This document shows positions 22,540-34,100 of a DNA stretch of 64,000 bases, piece by piece. This DNA is from Cydia pomonella (lineage: Eukaryota; Arthropoda; Insecta; Lepidoptera; Tortricidae). Every line of letters starts with the position of its first letter. The stretch's first letter is position 1. The translations under genes and the position numbers were made by a program. The notes under the pieces are model-generated. The model was not told the DNA's origin. It saw only the letters and a program-made list of their open reading frames with translations, and did not search any database. The stretch spans positions 1,178,001-1,242,000 of the forward strand of contig NC_084721.1 of NCBI RefSeq assembly GCF_033807575.1, written 5' to 3'.

Positions 22540-22705
22540 GATTAGTCCGGTTTCCTCACGATGTTTTCCTTCACCGAAAAGCGACTGGTAAATATCAAAT
22601 GATATTTCGTACATAAGTTCCGAAAAACTCATTGGTACGAGCCGGGGTTTGAACCCGCGACCTCCGGATTGCAAGTCGCACGCTCTTACCGCTAGGCCAC
22701 CAGCG
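22540..22705 (-). mobile_element. tRNA-derived SINE family B
   Basis: Read on the minus strand, the head is GCGCTGGTGGCCTAGCGGTA with box B GGTTCAAACCC, followed by ACCAATGAGTTTTTCGGAAC and ending in GGAAAACATCGTGAGGAAAC. Related copies lie at 23965-24243 and 38582-38905. Confidence 0.8.
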
Positions 22706-23242
22706 CTTCTAGAAACGAGTGTTACGGGTTCGAATCTCGCCCGGTGTCTAATTTTTGTTTTTTTTTTTTTATATGTTCAAGTTTATATATAATTTTTTAA
22801 TTTTTATTGTTTTAGACAAGTTTAATTTAGTAAAAAAATGTAGTTAAAATTATCACCTATACACCACCATATTACAATAAATAGTTATAACCGAGCAACG
22901 CTCGGTCGCCCAGGTACTTTGACTTTAACGTCGGTATGCTTTAGCACTGGTCAGTGCAGCTCTATTCTATATTCAATTTAAACATGCCAATATCCTTGTT
23001 TTTGTTTCAACGACCAAGGTTTGTCAGTAACAAAACGGAGGGTTAAGCCAAAGGTCAAACTACATGTCGCCCAGCGAAAATCGCAGTTTCGCCGGTAGTA
23101 CCTACTATTATTTATTCCGTGGTTTCGCTACTTGCCTTTATGTCGCTTGAAAACACAAGTACAATACATTTGTATTATTATTTATTATAGTGATAACGAT
23201 TTTTATTTTCGCGGTAAAACTACGAGGATTGAAAATAATATA

Positions 23243-23428
23243 TAAGGTAGAAGTACTAGTGCTCGACGCTGTACTAGTCGCCGACATGGGCACTTTATTT
23301 CATGGAAATATAGGTTAAATTTGAACAACGAAGATTTTTCTGTATTCGAACTTAATCCTTGTCACTTTGCCATAAAGTGCCCATGTCGAGTACTAGTGCA
23401 GCGTCGAGCACTAGTACTTCTACCGTAT
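23243..23428. mobile_element. Hairpin MITE (TIR GGTAGAAGTACTAGTGCTCG)
   Basis: Left arm GGTAGAAGTACTAGTGCTCG followed by ACGCTG and GACATGGGCACTTTAT; the right arm is its complement ending GTACTTCTACC, over about 50 bp. No coding capacity. Confidence 0.85.
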
Positions 23429-23618
23429 GTACATTTGTACAGCCGAGGAAATTGAATTTTTAGAAATTTGCGGTTCAAGTTAATTTGGTTGTACATACTT
23501 ATGCTAAGAGCGTCCAATATAAAGTGTACCGTAAACTGCTAAGAAATCAATTACCTAGACCACGTCTACATTTAGACCAGGATCTCCAGAAGAGTGTCGT
23601 ATGCATACTTGTTAGACC

Positions 23619-23726
23619 TCAGTTTGACTTTTGATCCTTGTAGTAGGTCTCCCAGGCTTCAAGAACCCTGATGTTGCCGGGCTGAAAAAGTGGTGCCGTT
23701 CGCCCGACCACCTCCTTGAAAATTCC
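23619..23726 (-). CDS. Orphan candidate terminal exon
   Basis: Not recognised. On the minus strand a pyrimidine-rich tract and AG (23728-23727) open a 108-nt frame: 35 codons then TGA at 23621-23619. The peptide starts GIFKEVVGRTAPLFQPGNIR and continues VLEAWETYYKDQKSN, well mixed in composition and coding-like within AT-rich repeats. No upstream partner exon is visible before the BLVRB-like gene at 25452, so the parent gene is unknown. It could be a remnant of a decayed gene or a distal exon of a gene that spans its neighbours. Confidence 0.4.
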   Translation of the reverse strand, partial: GIFKEVVGRTAPLFQPGNIRVLEAWETYYKDQKSN

Positions 23727-23964
23727 CTATAAAATGTTCATAGTTTTCAAAAAAGGCAAAAGCATTTATTTGTCTAACATAGGTATATATACATCATCAT
23801 CCTATCACTATGTTGTGCCGTAAGGCGTACAATTTTTCATTCTAGGACTGATTTTTCATTGATGGAATTCTAAATTCTAATGTTTTTTTTTTTGTTATAA
23901 TTAATTCATACCCGGACTGCTTGTTTGCCACCGACGTAGTATAAAAAAATACATAATAATAATA

Positions 23965-24243
23965 ATAATTCAGCCTATATACGTCCCACTGCTGGGCACA
24001 GGCCTCCTCTCATGTGCAAGAGGGCTCGGGCTATAGTCCCCACGCTAGCCCAATGCGGATTGGGGACTTCACATACACCTTTGAATTTCTTCGCAGATGT
24101 GTGCAGGTTTCCTCACGATGTTTTCCTTCACCGAAAAGCTAGTGGTAAATATCAAATGACATTTCGTACATAAGTTCCGAAAAACTCATTGGTACGAGCC
24201 AGGATTTGAACCCACGACCTCCGGATTGAAAGTCGGACGTCAT
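23965..24243 (-). mobile_element. tRNA-derived SINE family B, long form
   Basis: Contains CGTCCCACTGCTGGGCACAG, GGATTGGGGACTTCACATAC, TTTCCTCACGATGTTTTCCT and the box B complement GGATTTGAACCC. The same composite is at 38582-38905. Confidence 0.75.
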
Positions 24244-25081
24244 ATCCATACATATATAAATACATATTTACGATCAAAGTAAACTGCTATAAAATAGACC
24301 GTGACTTATAGAGTAGTTTGACGGAGCTTTTTCAGACGGCCGAGGTTTAGCGAGGTCGTCAAGTAATAAGTTTGTAGAGCTAATCATGCCAGTTGGCCAG
24401 GTCGAATAAGTTGCCACGTTAACACGTGTTAAAACACACGCAAACGTGTAATTTTAGAGTTTTAAATTCATATTTTTAAGTTATTGAGCTGGAACAACTT
24501 TTCAGTGGCCAACTAAGTTAATGTTGGAAAAAGTTTTCTGACTATTGTATAACAATATTATAATCTCTTTGTCTCTGGTCTGGGTAGTCTAGTCTAGCTA
24601 GGGGTAGTGAGTATAGAATTGAGTGTAAAAAAGAAAAAGTGGATATAAACAGAAAAAAATATTTATTTAATAACATTAAAAGTATTTAATATACATCTAA
24701 AACTAGACTGTAAGTATACAAATATAAACCTTATTTTACATAACATTATAAACATACATAAGTCATGCATAGATGATGGAACTGTTTTGTAATAATAATG
24801 ACCTTTTGATAATATACTAAGGTCCGTTGTTCGTTCCAATCCAACAGAGCAAACAAATTATGACTCTGAGAGCTTACCGCGACCACCGAACTATGCAAAT
24901 TGCGGGCTTCTTTCTCTGTCACTCTGATTATGCCTTAATTGGAGTAAAAGATAAAGAGGCCCGCAATTTTCTAACTTCGGTATAACACAACCTCAGTGAT
25001 TATTTTTTATACTGTAACACAATTCTATAGTGTTGTCTATTTAGCTTATTAAGGAAACATTTTTAATAAACTACGAGTCAT
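24244..25081. other. AT-rich spacer downstream of BLVRB-like gene
   Basis: No gene seen. On the minus strand an AATAAA signal lies near 24665 and others near 25317; either could end the BLVRB-like transcript. Confidence 0.4.
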
Positions 25082-25289
25082 TAGGCGGGTCCAGACAGAG
25101 CGAACATACGCGCGAGGCAATTTACTCGCGCACAAACCGGCCAGTGTAAATTAATGTGCCTCGGCCGAGGCGGCGCGCTCAGGCAAGGAAAACGCGCGCG
25201 CCGCCTCTGCCGAGGCACGTCTACACTGACCATTTTGTGTGCGAGGAAATTGCCTCGCGCGTATGCTCGCTCTGTGTGGACCCGCCTAT
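25082..25289. mobile_element. GC-rich hairpin MITE G (TAGGCGGGTCC)
   Basis: Long TIRs: TAGGCGGGTCCAGACAGAGC...GCGCGAGGCAATTT and complement ending TGTGTGGACCCGCCTA. The centre has GTGCCTCGGCCGAGGC. Related copies are at 48429-48540 and 60797-60955. It lies about 160 bp past the BLVRB-like stop codon and may be part of its 3' UTR. Confidence 0.8.
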
Positions 25290-25451
25290 TTAACTAAATA
25301 ATCTTTAAAGATAAAAGATTTATTCTAAATAAAATAATCTTTTAAAATCAAGATTGTTAGGGTCAGTTCTAAAAGTTAAAAATAATATTGAATGACTGAA
25401 TAATCTAATCAGACAATCTATAGCATGTGCCTGGCACATAAAAATTACATC

Positions 25452-27112
25452 CTAAGCTTTGGGCGCATTGGTAATACCAATAACAGACTTGTAGTACTTA
25501 GGTTCGCTCAGGGAGTTCACCAGGAACGCCCCCAGGTCGTACTTGGAGATGGCTCTGCCTGGAGACTTCTCCGGGTTCACTTCTATGATTACTTCCCTGC
25601 TTGGCTCATCTGTACAAAAAAATATGATTATGAGTAATGACCACAAATAAATAAATATTTGAGGACAATCTTACACAAATCAAGGTCATTCTCTAATTAT
25701 ATGACTATGACTGAGGTCAGACTCAACCCCTTCAAACTGTTCATACATTTGGTATGATTTGAAGGAGTTTAGACAAATCTAAAGAATGATCCCAACCTAG
25801 CCCAAACTAAGCAAAGTTTGCTAAACATAAAATATGTCCTTGATCAGTAACTTCAATATATGACAAGAATTAAGAAAGTCTAATCAGTTTGAAAAAGTGA
25901 TATATGTTATGAGTTTAACGATTAAATACACATTATTATGCCAGCAAGGTACTAATAGAATACATTCATAATGTAACGCAAGAATATGTCCCTTATCCAT
26001 AAGGATGAGATATGAGATTACTGGAGATAAGATACTTGGGAAAGTATGCCAACAAACTGCTAGAGTCAAACCAACTTATCTTTTGGCAGCGATTTTGGTG
26101 GATTTCGGTAGCCCAAACTGTGCAAGTGTTATTGAAACGTGAAACATCTATGAAATTATGATGTTTACTTAACACTTGCACAGGCTGGGCTATCAAAAAC
26201 ACTGCCAACTTAGCTTGGTCTGACTCTATACACTGTGGCAGACTAGTGTCAATGAATATTTGTGACTTAAAAAAACTCACCAGCAATATGTGGAGGGAAC
26301 ACAGCAACATAGTTCAAACCACTGTCCTTAACCACCTGATACATCCTCTTGTGGTCCTCATTCAGGTCCACAAACCTTGGGGGCACCTTGTCAGGCTCAT
26401 AAAACAAGAATGCTGATAGACAGACTGACAAGATCTTCACACCCTTCGCTCGCATAGCTTCAATAATGTTCTTAGTGCCTTCAGACAGGTCAGAGGTAGG
26501 TTCCAGTTGGTTGTTGGTCCCCAGGGCTATGACTACTGCATCCATGTCTTCCACGGCATCATGGACGGAGTCTGGCTCGAGAACATTGCCTTGGAAGATA
26601 TCAACTTTATCCTTCAGATGTGTAGGGAGTTTAGAAGGCGTGCGAACGAATGCACGTACTTCTAGGCCTGGTTAAAAGTTAAATTATAGATGAGTGGCTT
26701 AGGACAACATTAGCAAAATATGTATTGAGTAATACTGAGATTATGTACTTAGTGAATATACAATACAATCAATTTAAGATATTATTGTTGCAATTTTTAC
26801 TAAAGACAGGTATTTGAAAGTTAGTGTGTGCTTGATAGTTGAAATCCATTTGATTTTCTACCTTAACTCAAATAAAATCTAGTCAATATTTAAAACATCT
26901 CACCCAATAGTATGATGCTTGTAATATTGATATTATAACTATTATAACAAGGCAAAAAAGAAATGTATAAAACCATGTAGATAGAATAAAACAAATTTAT
27001 AAAAACCATATTGAAACTAATAATTCTAATTCTAACCCTTTTTTACAGCAGCTTCCACTGCACAGAGCCCTGTCATCCCTGTGGAGCCGAATATGACGAT
27101 TTTGTTCACCAT
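25452..27112 (-). CDS. BLVRB: Flavin reductase / biliverdin reductase B-like NAD(P)H reductase
   Basis: Cytosolic NAD(P)H-dependent reductase of the atypical short-chain dehydrogenase type; family members reduce flavins and biliverdin. Exons: 27112-27037, 26667-26281, 25609-25452; 621 nt, 206 aa, the same length as human BLVRB. ATG at 27112 opens MVNKIVIFGSTGMTGLCAVE, with the dinucleotide-binding glycine motif GSTGMTG at 9-15. Further family features are AFVRTPSKLP, VLEPDSVHDAV, VVIALGTNN, LSVCLSAFLF, VAVFPPHIA and SKYDLGAFLV near the C-terminus. The first donor (GTTAGA) is weak. A palindromic MITE (26061-26230) sits in the second intron. It is head-to-head with RRP5. Substrate preference cannot be read from sequence. 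Confidence 0.95.
26061..26230. mobile_element. Palindromic MITE F (TAGAGTCAGACCAAG)
   Basis: Arms TAGAGTCAAACCAACTTATC...GCAGCGATTTT... and complement ending AGCTTGGTCTGACTCTATA; middle has AACACTTGCACAG. TA flanks suggest a TA target site. A second full copy lies at 46773-46924 and half copies at 14112 and 22370. In intron 2 of the BLVRB-like gene. Confidence 0.88.
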
Positions 27113-28146
27113 GATGATTGCTGGTCACTACAAACAAGCAGTAAAACAACTTTTATTTCAAATTATTGGTCTAGATAACAGGAAACACGAAAGCAATTAA
27201 ATAACAGGTTATACTGGTTTAGCACCTAGTCTACGAGCCAAGTACCTTTATCTATATTGATATAATATGTAGATAACGCACGAAGTCACGACTACTTCAA
27301 CCAAAACACACGATGATAATGCACACGAAATAATACTAAACTCTAATCGAAATGATTTAGTGACGCACGGCACGAGTAGACGAATGTGATTTCGAATAAA
27401 TTATTATGGTAATTGAATACCTTACCGGTCCCTAAACGCTTGCTTGAGAATGCCCTCTTGCCCCTCCTAATCGACTTGTAAATTGGCTTTTAATATAGAG
27501 CAAATTGGTCACGTATTTCTTTTCTCGAGTTTTCAATTTCAATGCAATATACCCGGCAGCCGGCTGTCAAAATATAACCTGAACGGTTATGTAATACTGT
27601 AGTCATGTATGATTGGGCATAGGTTTTGGTGCCTTTTCATTTTGGTCTGGTTATAAGTGTGGTACCTGTTAATTTTTCTACTAACTTAGAAGTTTTAGAA
27701 TTGATTTGATGAAACCATTGGGGGAAATAGAAATTCACAACATTTTGATTTCATCAGCATAGAGAAGTTGTACTTACTGGGTAATGCAATTGGGACGCAT
27801 ATTGACTGTAAATAAAACAATAAATTGGGTTATAATAGTGCGCATGGTATCACTTTTACTGCGTTTTATTAGCCGTACTTGCCATATATGCGCGTAAAAA
27901 TTGTTCATGTACCAACTTTTCATACGACAAATAATGTATTTGTTGAAATAAATAAACAATTTACTAGCAATCAATTATAAACTAGACTTTAAACTTAGTT
28001 CACTTTTCACAAGTCATAAAACTAAAGTACATATTTTGACATTTATTTGCAACAGTGCAACAACGAAACGTTATAACCTCCAGAGTTCGCGTGGAGTGTA
28101 TACATTTACAGAGTACTCATGTAAAATAAAATAACAAAATATAAAA
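27113..28146. promoter_or_regulatory. Divergent promoter interval, BLVRB-like / RRP5
   Basis: 1034 bp between the two start codons. No transposon of the families above is recognised here, unlike most spacers in the window. I see no clear TATA box or coding region. Confidence 0.45.
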
Positions 28147-31100
28147 ATGACCGAAGAATACTTTCCCCGTGGCGGAAAAAAGCCTAATGTGACATATTTT
28201 AAGCAAAGCAGTAACGTAAGTGCTTAGTGCGGTAGATATATCGTCTCTGTTATGAATAGATGGGTTTAATTTTCAATACTTTTTCGTTTTAGTTTTTAGG
28301 TGCGGCAGAAAGAGGCCAAGGTAAGAAGAAAAAACAAAAGAAAAGACCAGAGAATGATGATGGATACTTATCTGATGAAGCGGTTAAGGAGGTGGATCAG
28401 TCATACAAAATGTGCGCATCAGGCATTGGATATAAGGTACACATTATATGTATAATTGAATTCTTAATTTCTCTTGAATATCTTGTTTATGTATACAAGG
28501 AAAATTATTAGTATCACAAACGTAATGAGTATCTTTGTATACAAAAAGCCTCTGACTGAAAAGTTATGGAAAAAAGCTTAGGAAAGGGGATTTTCTCATA
28601 AATTTCTAACCCATGTATATTGAGTTTCTTATTTCTTTAAGCCACTTTATTTTAAAATTCATCTTGACGACCTGTCTGGCCTAGTGGGTAGTGACCCTGC
28701 CTATGAAGCCGATGGTCCCGGGTTCAAATCCTGGTAAGGGCATTTATTCATGTGATGAGCATGGATATTTGTTCCCGAGTCATGGGTGTTTTCTATGTAT
28801 TTAAGTATTTATAAATATTTATATATTATATATATTGTTGTCTAAGTACCCTCAACACAAGCCTTATTGAGCTTACTGTGGGACTTAGTCAATTTGTGTA
28901 ATAATGTCCTATAGTATTTATTTATTTATCTAAACTGTTAAAGACATACTTATATACAAGTATTTTTTGTTTAATTTATTGTAAAACTTTAATATTTTTC
29001 AGACACTGAAACCAGGTGTGAATCTGCTGGGGCGAGTATGGAAAGTGCTAGATACAAAGCTGTGCATCTCAATGCCAGGCAAGACCGAGGGCAGTGTCAT
29101 GGCCTGCCACATCAGCGAGCCCTACAACAAGATGCTGGAGGCTTATGTTAATGATGAGGTACTTGTTTATTACAACCATGAAAAATAATTAAAAGAAAAT
29201 AATAATAAAGAAGTATACCATGTGATCTTCCATACAAACAGAGAAAATATTTCTAAATATTTTCCATTCTCCATTATTTTTTAGTATGTTATTGACAAAA
29301 AACTAGGTAGGCTTTTTTTTTTCAGAATTTTCAAAATACTTTTTTTTTTTTATGCGTATATTATGCTGAAGTGATCAACATCAAAATAATCAAAGTGATT
29401 TGTTTCATTTGTTAAGATTTAGTGGAAAACGTTTTCACCCGAAATGGAATTTAATAGAAAAATTACCATTATTTTGTTGGATTCATAAAGATATTCTTCC
29501 CTCTTACTTCTACTCAATTTATTTTACTTATATTACCCAACTTATTCCTTTAACCAGACAGAGAAAGTGCTAGAACTACCAGAGATGTTCAGTCCGGGAC
29601 AGTATGTGGCAGTCCATGTATTAGAGGCAAATGGGAGCAGCGAAGGTGTCATGCTGTCCATGATGCCACAGCATGTCAACTCGGGGCGGTCACACTCTGA
29701 CCTGCTGAAAGGTGTGTATACATACAATGAGAGAAAGAACTTATATTTATATTAAAAAGTTTGTGACAGACCAAAACACTATACAAATTATACTGTTTTA
29801 CTCTTTTTTATAAATAATAAATAATAAATAAAATGATTTTATTTCGGATAAAAAATCCATAGTTGTTAGTTACATTTTTACATTTTCATTTTCATTTATA
29901 CATTTCGTTGATGGCAAGCAAGCATACATCCCGCCTGATGGTAAGCAGTGTCCGTAGCTTTTGGATGCCTGCAACTCCAGAGGTGTTACATGCATATTGC
30001 CGACCCTAACACTCTGCACACTTCTTGAGCTCTGGCAACCTTACTCACCAGCAGGAACACAACACTATGAGTAGGGTCTAGTCTTTTTGGCTGCAGTTTT
30101 CTGTAAGGTGGAGGTACTTCTCCAGTTGGGCTCTGCTCTAGATCTGGAATGACATCCGCTGTGCTGTGCCCTACCAGACAAAGTGAGCTGACTGTCACAG
30201 TGCCCATACCTCTCTTTTGGACGTAGTTTAAGGACATACCCGGGTCCAATTGCCCACCTAGTTTTAGTCACAAACACAAGTCATAGTCAAAAGCATTTAT
30301 TGCAAACATATTCCATAATATGACGACAACCGGTTTGGCTTAGTTGGTAGTTACCCTGCCTATGAAGCGATGATCCCGGGTTTGAATCCCAGTAAGGGCA
30401 TTTAGTTGTGTGATGAACACAGAATTTCGTTCCTGAGTCATGGATGTCTTCTATTTATATAAGTATGTATTTATCTATATACGTATATATATCGTCGCCT
30501 AGTACCCATAGTACAACCTTTGCTTAGTTTGGGGCTAGGTCGATCTGTGTAAGATTCTCCCCCCAAATATTAGATAATGTGAACCTGACCCTATAAAGGC
30601 GCAGCAATCATAATAAAACATATAATTTAATAAAAAAACTATCCTAATACTTTACCTAATATTGTATGAGGTAAAAATTATTATCTTCTTCGTTCCATCC
30701 TGTTACCCCCTGCTGGGGTGTAGTGCTCGAACCATTTTCTTCCACTGACTCCGGTCCTGCGCAGCTTGGGTAACCTCCTCCCACCCCATCCCCTATACAC
30801 CCAACTCTTGCTCCACGGAACGGCGCCAAGTAAATTTATGGCGACCATGTTTCCGTCTTCCGGGCATTTTCCAGGTCAGGGCCACTTTGGATAGGTGGGT
30901 GTCAGGCTTCCTGAGAATATGCTCAACCCAATGCCATTTGCGCGTTTGAATCTCCTTGTGTACGGGTGCTTGTCCAGTTATTCTCCATAAGTGAGCGTTT
31001 GTGATTTAATTAGCCCAAAAGATGCATAGAATTTGCCTTAAGTTTTTTTTTTACTTAACAATTATTATAAATAAATTTATTTAATCCATAAGCTGAAGCT

Positions 31101-34100
31101 AAGCAATTGGCTGAAACCTGATTGGCTCTTAATACTAATTTATTTACATTGGCACAGGGGACATTCTCCAGGCAGCCGTGTCATCAGTGGAGGACCATGG
31201 TTACGTGATGGATATAGGTGTGGCCAACACCAGAGCTTTCCTACCTAAAGCTGAAGCCAACCCTGAAATTGGGCTAGGTGAGTGACGTTGGATTTTTATT
31301 TTTTTTACATAGGATTTCACACCTCTGCGCAAGACATCTGTTGGCCCTGGGTAAAGTTTGCTGCTTTGTAATTGATAAAGAATTATAAATATGCTATTAT
31401 AGTCTGTCAAGCGATTTCCGTCAATAGAAGAAAACGGCAAATTTCAAAAATGGTGCGATGCGATGGGTTGTCGTACCGTTCTACTCAGAAATTTGTTTGA
31501 CGGACTATACTTAAGACTAAGATCATTCTATTTTTTTGTGGAAATGTAAACCAATTATTTTGCAAAAAGCTCGCTGATAATTATGATTACCTAATAAACG
31601 CGATAGTTTTCAGCTTTAAGATAATTTTGTTAAATATTTAATTAATGTAAATATCCAATAATCAAGTACCTAGGTAACGTCATGGCCCTCGATTTATGTC
31701 TCGTGACTGCGTGCTGTTGTAGCCCTAGCCAGCCCACTTATTGCTGTTAGCCTTTGATTTTACTGTCTTCTCTATCTCCTTATTCATAAACTCCTAATTT
31801 TATCTCTTTCCAAAAAACACACAACAACAACAACAACAAACACAACAATACTATAACAATACAAACAACACAACAAACACAACAACACTATAACACTAAC
31901 ACTATAACAATTTTCTTAAGGGCAAAAAAATATTCAACAGCACACACTCTATACCTCCACATTGTGACACTAAAAAGTTAATTTACCCACTTATCGTCTT
32001 TTTAGACACGGGCATGTTGGTCTGGACTAGCGTGAAGTCAGTAACAACGTCAGCAGACAACAGTATAGTGTCGCTGAGCGCTGCTCTGGCCGCGCTGCAG
32101 AAGGCGCTGCGCCGCAAGAAGCTTGCGAGCCTGGAAAAGGGTTTGCTGCCCGGCACCGCCCTGGAGTTCACCGTCGACAAGGTGTGTATACAACAACGTG
32201 TCTCTAGTCTCTGCCGACATTGACCGAGATCCCGAGTAGAGTTTCTTCTCAGGATTTTTTATTTATTTACAGTAACGTTACAGCTATCATGACAGTTGCC
32301 CAATGCGATAGTGTAGCAAATATTAGCGTAGGTGCAGAAATATAATTAATTCTAAGAACTATAACATATTAAAAACAAAGCGACTTTAATGAATTCATTC
32401 TCAGAACAATCCGATCAATCCGGGTAGCAACATCTTCTAATATGGTGATTTATTAGATTAGATAAACATAAAAAATATATACTATAAAAATTAAATTAAT
32501 ACAAATAAATCATCAATAAATAGGAGGATACTGTATTAGCCGTTCGCAATGATATATACTCTTTAATTATCGTGTATGTAGATATCGTGTATCGAGGCTG
32601 TTCCGAAGTATTAACCTATTGACCGCCACAGTCGGCTCTGGCCGTCATCGGAAAGTCTTGCCAAGGACGCCAACGTCGGCTACAGCCGACAGCTTCGCCA
32701 ATTGAATAGAAAATTTCGCGGAACTCCATAAAGTTCAGTTTCGCTTAAATAATCGCGTGTGCCTGGCGTCCGGGGCGTGGCATATTCCTTCGCCGTCTGG
32801 CGTTCAAGAGGTTAAATCGTAAATCATTAATTTCTCCGTTAATACTGTGGCGTTTGGAATGAGACTTTGTACATGGGTTAGAAATACCCTAATCGACACG
32901 TCCTCATCTACGTCCAGAGAGTCGAGAAACGTTGTATAGTTGACGTCAGACATCAGTTTAGTCTCGCTGAGCGCTACTCCGGCCGTGCTACAGAAGGCGC
33001 TACAAGACGCTCGCCAGCCTTGAGAAGAGCTCGCTGCCATATTGTATTTTGAACTATATTTTGACAAATCAAACTTCTGATATTCTTTCAATTCGGTCTC
33101 ATGGATCACTTGATGGAATAGCAATGAAAGTGTAGAATATAGATGGTGAAAGGGGTACAGGGAAGAAGAGTAGCAGGAGAAAAAAACAAGTAGGTATATG
33201 AAATAGCTATAGAGGCCGCGAGGGACAGCGTCTGTGTGTGACAGTGGTCAGTTAGCAACTGATTTGGGTTCGATACAGGTACGTATGCATCTATGTATGT
33301 ATATATAACGTTGCATGTCGCTCGTGCTCACCATTCAATACGTAAGTATAGATTTATTTATATTTGAATGTACATCTCCATACGGAATAGGTAAGTTAAA
33401 AGGTATATATAGATATAAGTATAGGTAAGTATTAGTTTTAAGTTTCTTTTTCAGATTCTGTCATCTACAGAAAGGTTTCTTTAGTAAATTGATTATTTGG
33501 ATTCGCATAACAACGCGTGATTCAATAGATTGAGTAAATATTTCAGCCGCTGGACAACGGCATCGAGGGCCGCGTGCTGGACGCCACGGCGTACGTGCAG
33601 CGCTTCCACGCCGACCGCAGCAAGGACAAGAAGCCCGCACTCGGACAAAAGGTACCGTCCTGTTAGCTGACAATTTGTGAACCTTCTTGCTAAGACTTAA
33701 GGTCCAATGATGGTCAATTGAGACTTGTTGTTAGTACCTACCACATTGAATTGACTTTTTGACAATATTTTTCATTACTATCCTGATTTTTGTGAGGATC
33801 AATGAACTCCAATAAAGTCTTATGTTTATAATAAATCTACTCGTTTAAAATACTACTTACCAACGGATTAGATAAAGCAAAAGAACAGTTTGAAATAAGA
33901 CAGATGTTTCCATCGAGATTCTCGTGATTATCGAGATCTTACGAGCGTTACGCATTACGTACAGTCAAGTCTGAAAATATATACACGACCTTACTGCCCA
34001 TATATTAAAGTAATGTATATATATTTTTGGCACTTTGTCCGTATCGATATTTTCAGACGTGACCGTACCAACCGTATAGAAAAACAAAAAATAAAGTTTT

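Larger units (their letters stand above)
21099..23618. other. Repeat-rich spacer without recognised gene
   Basis: Holds a C-run, a short inverted repeat, MITE F half copy, a SINE of family B and a hairpin MITE. No supportable coding region is seen. Confidence 0.5.

Noticed and set aside
26042..26310. 105-codon minus ORF overlapping BLVRB-like intron 2
   Set aside because: It is the palindromic MITE F read through; the spliced junction 26281 to 25609 gives the conserved protein.
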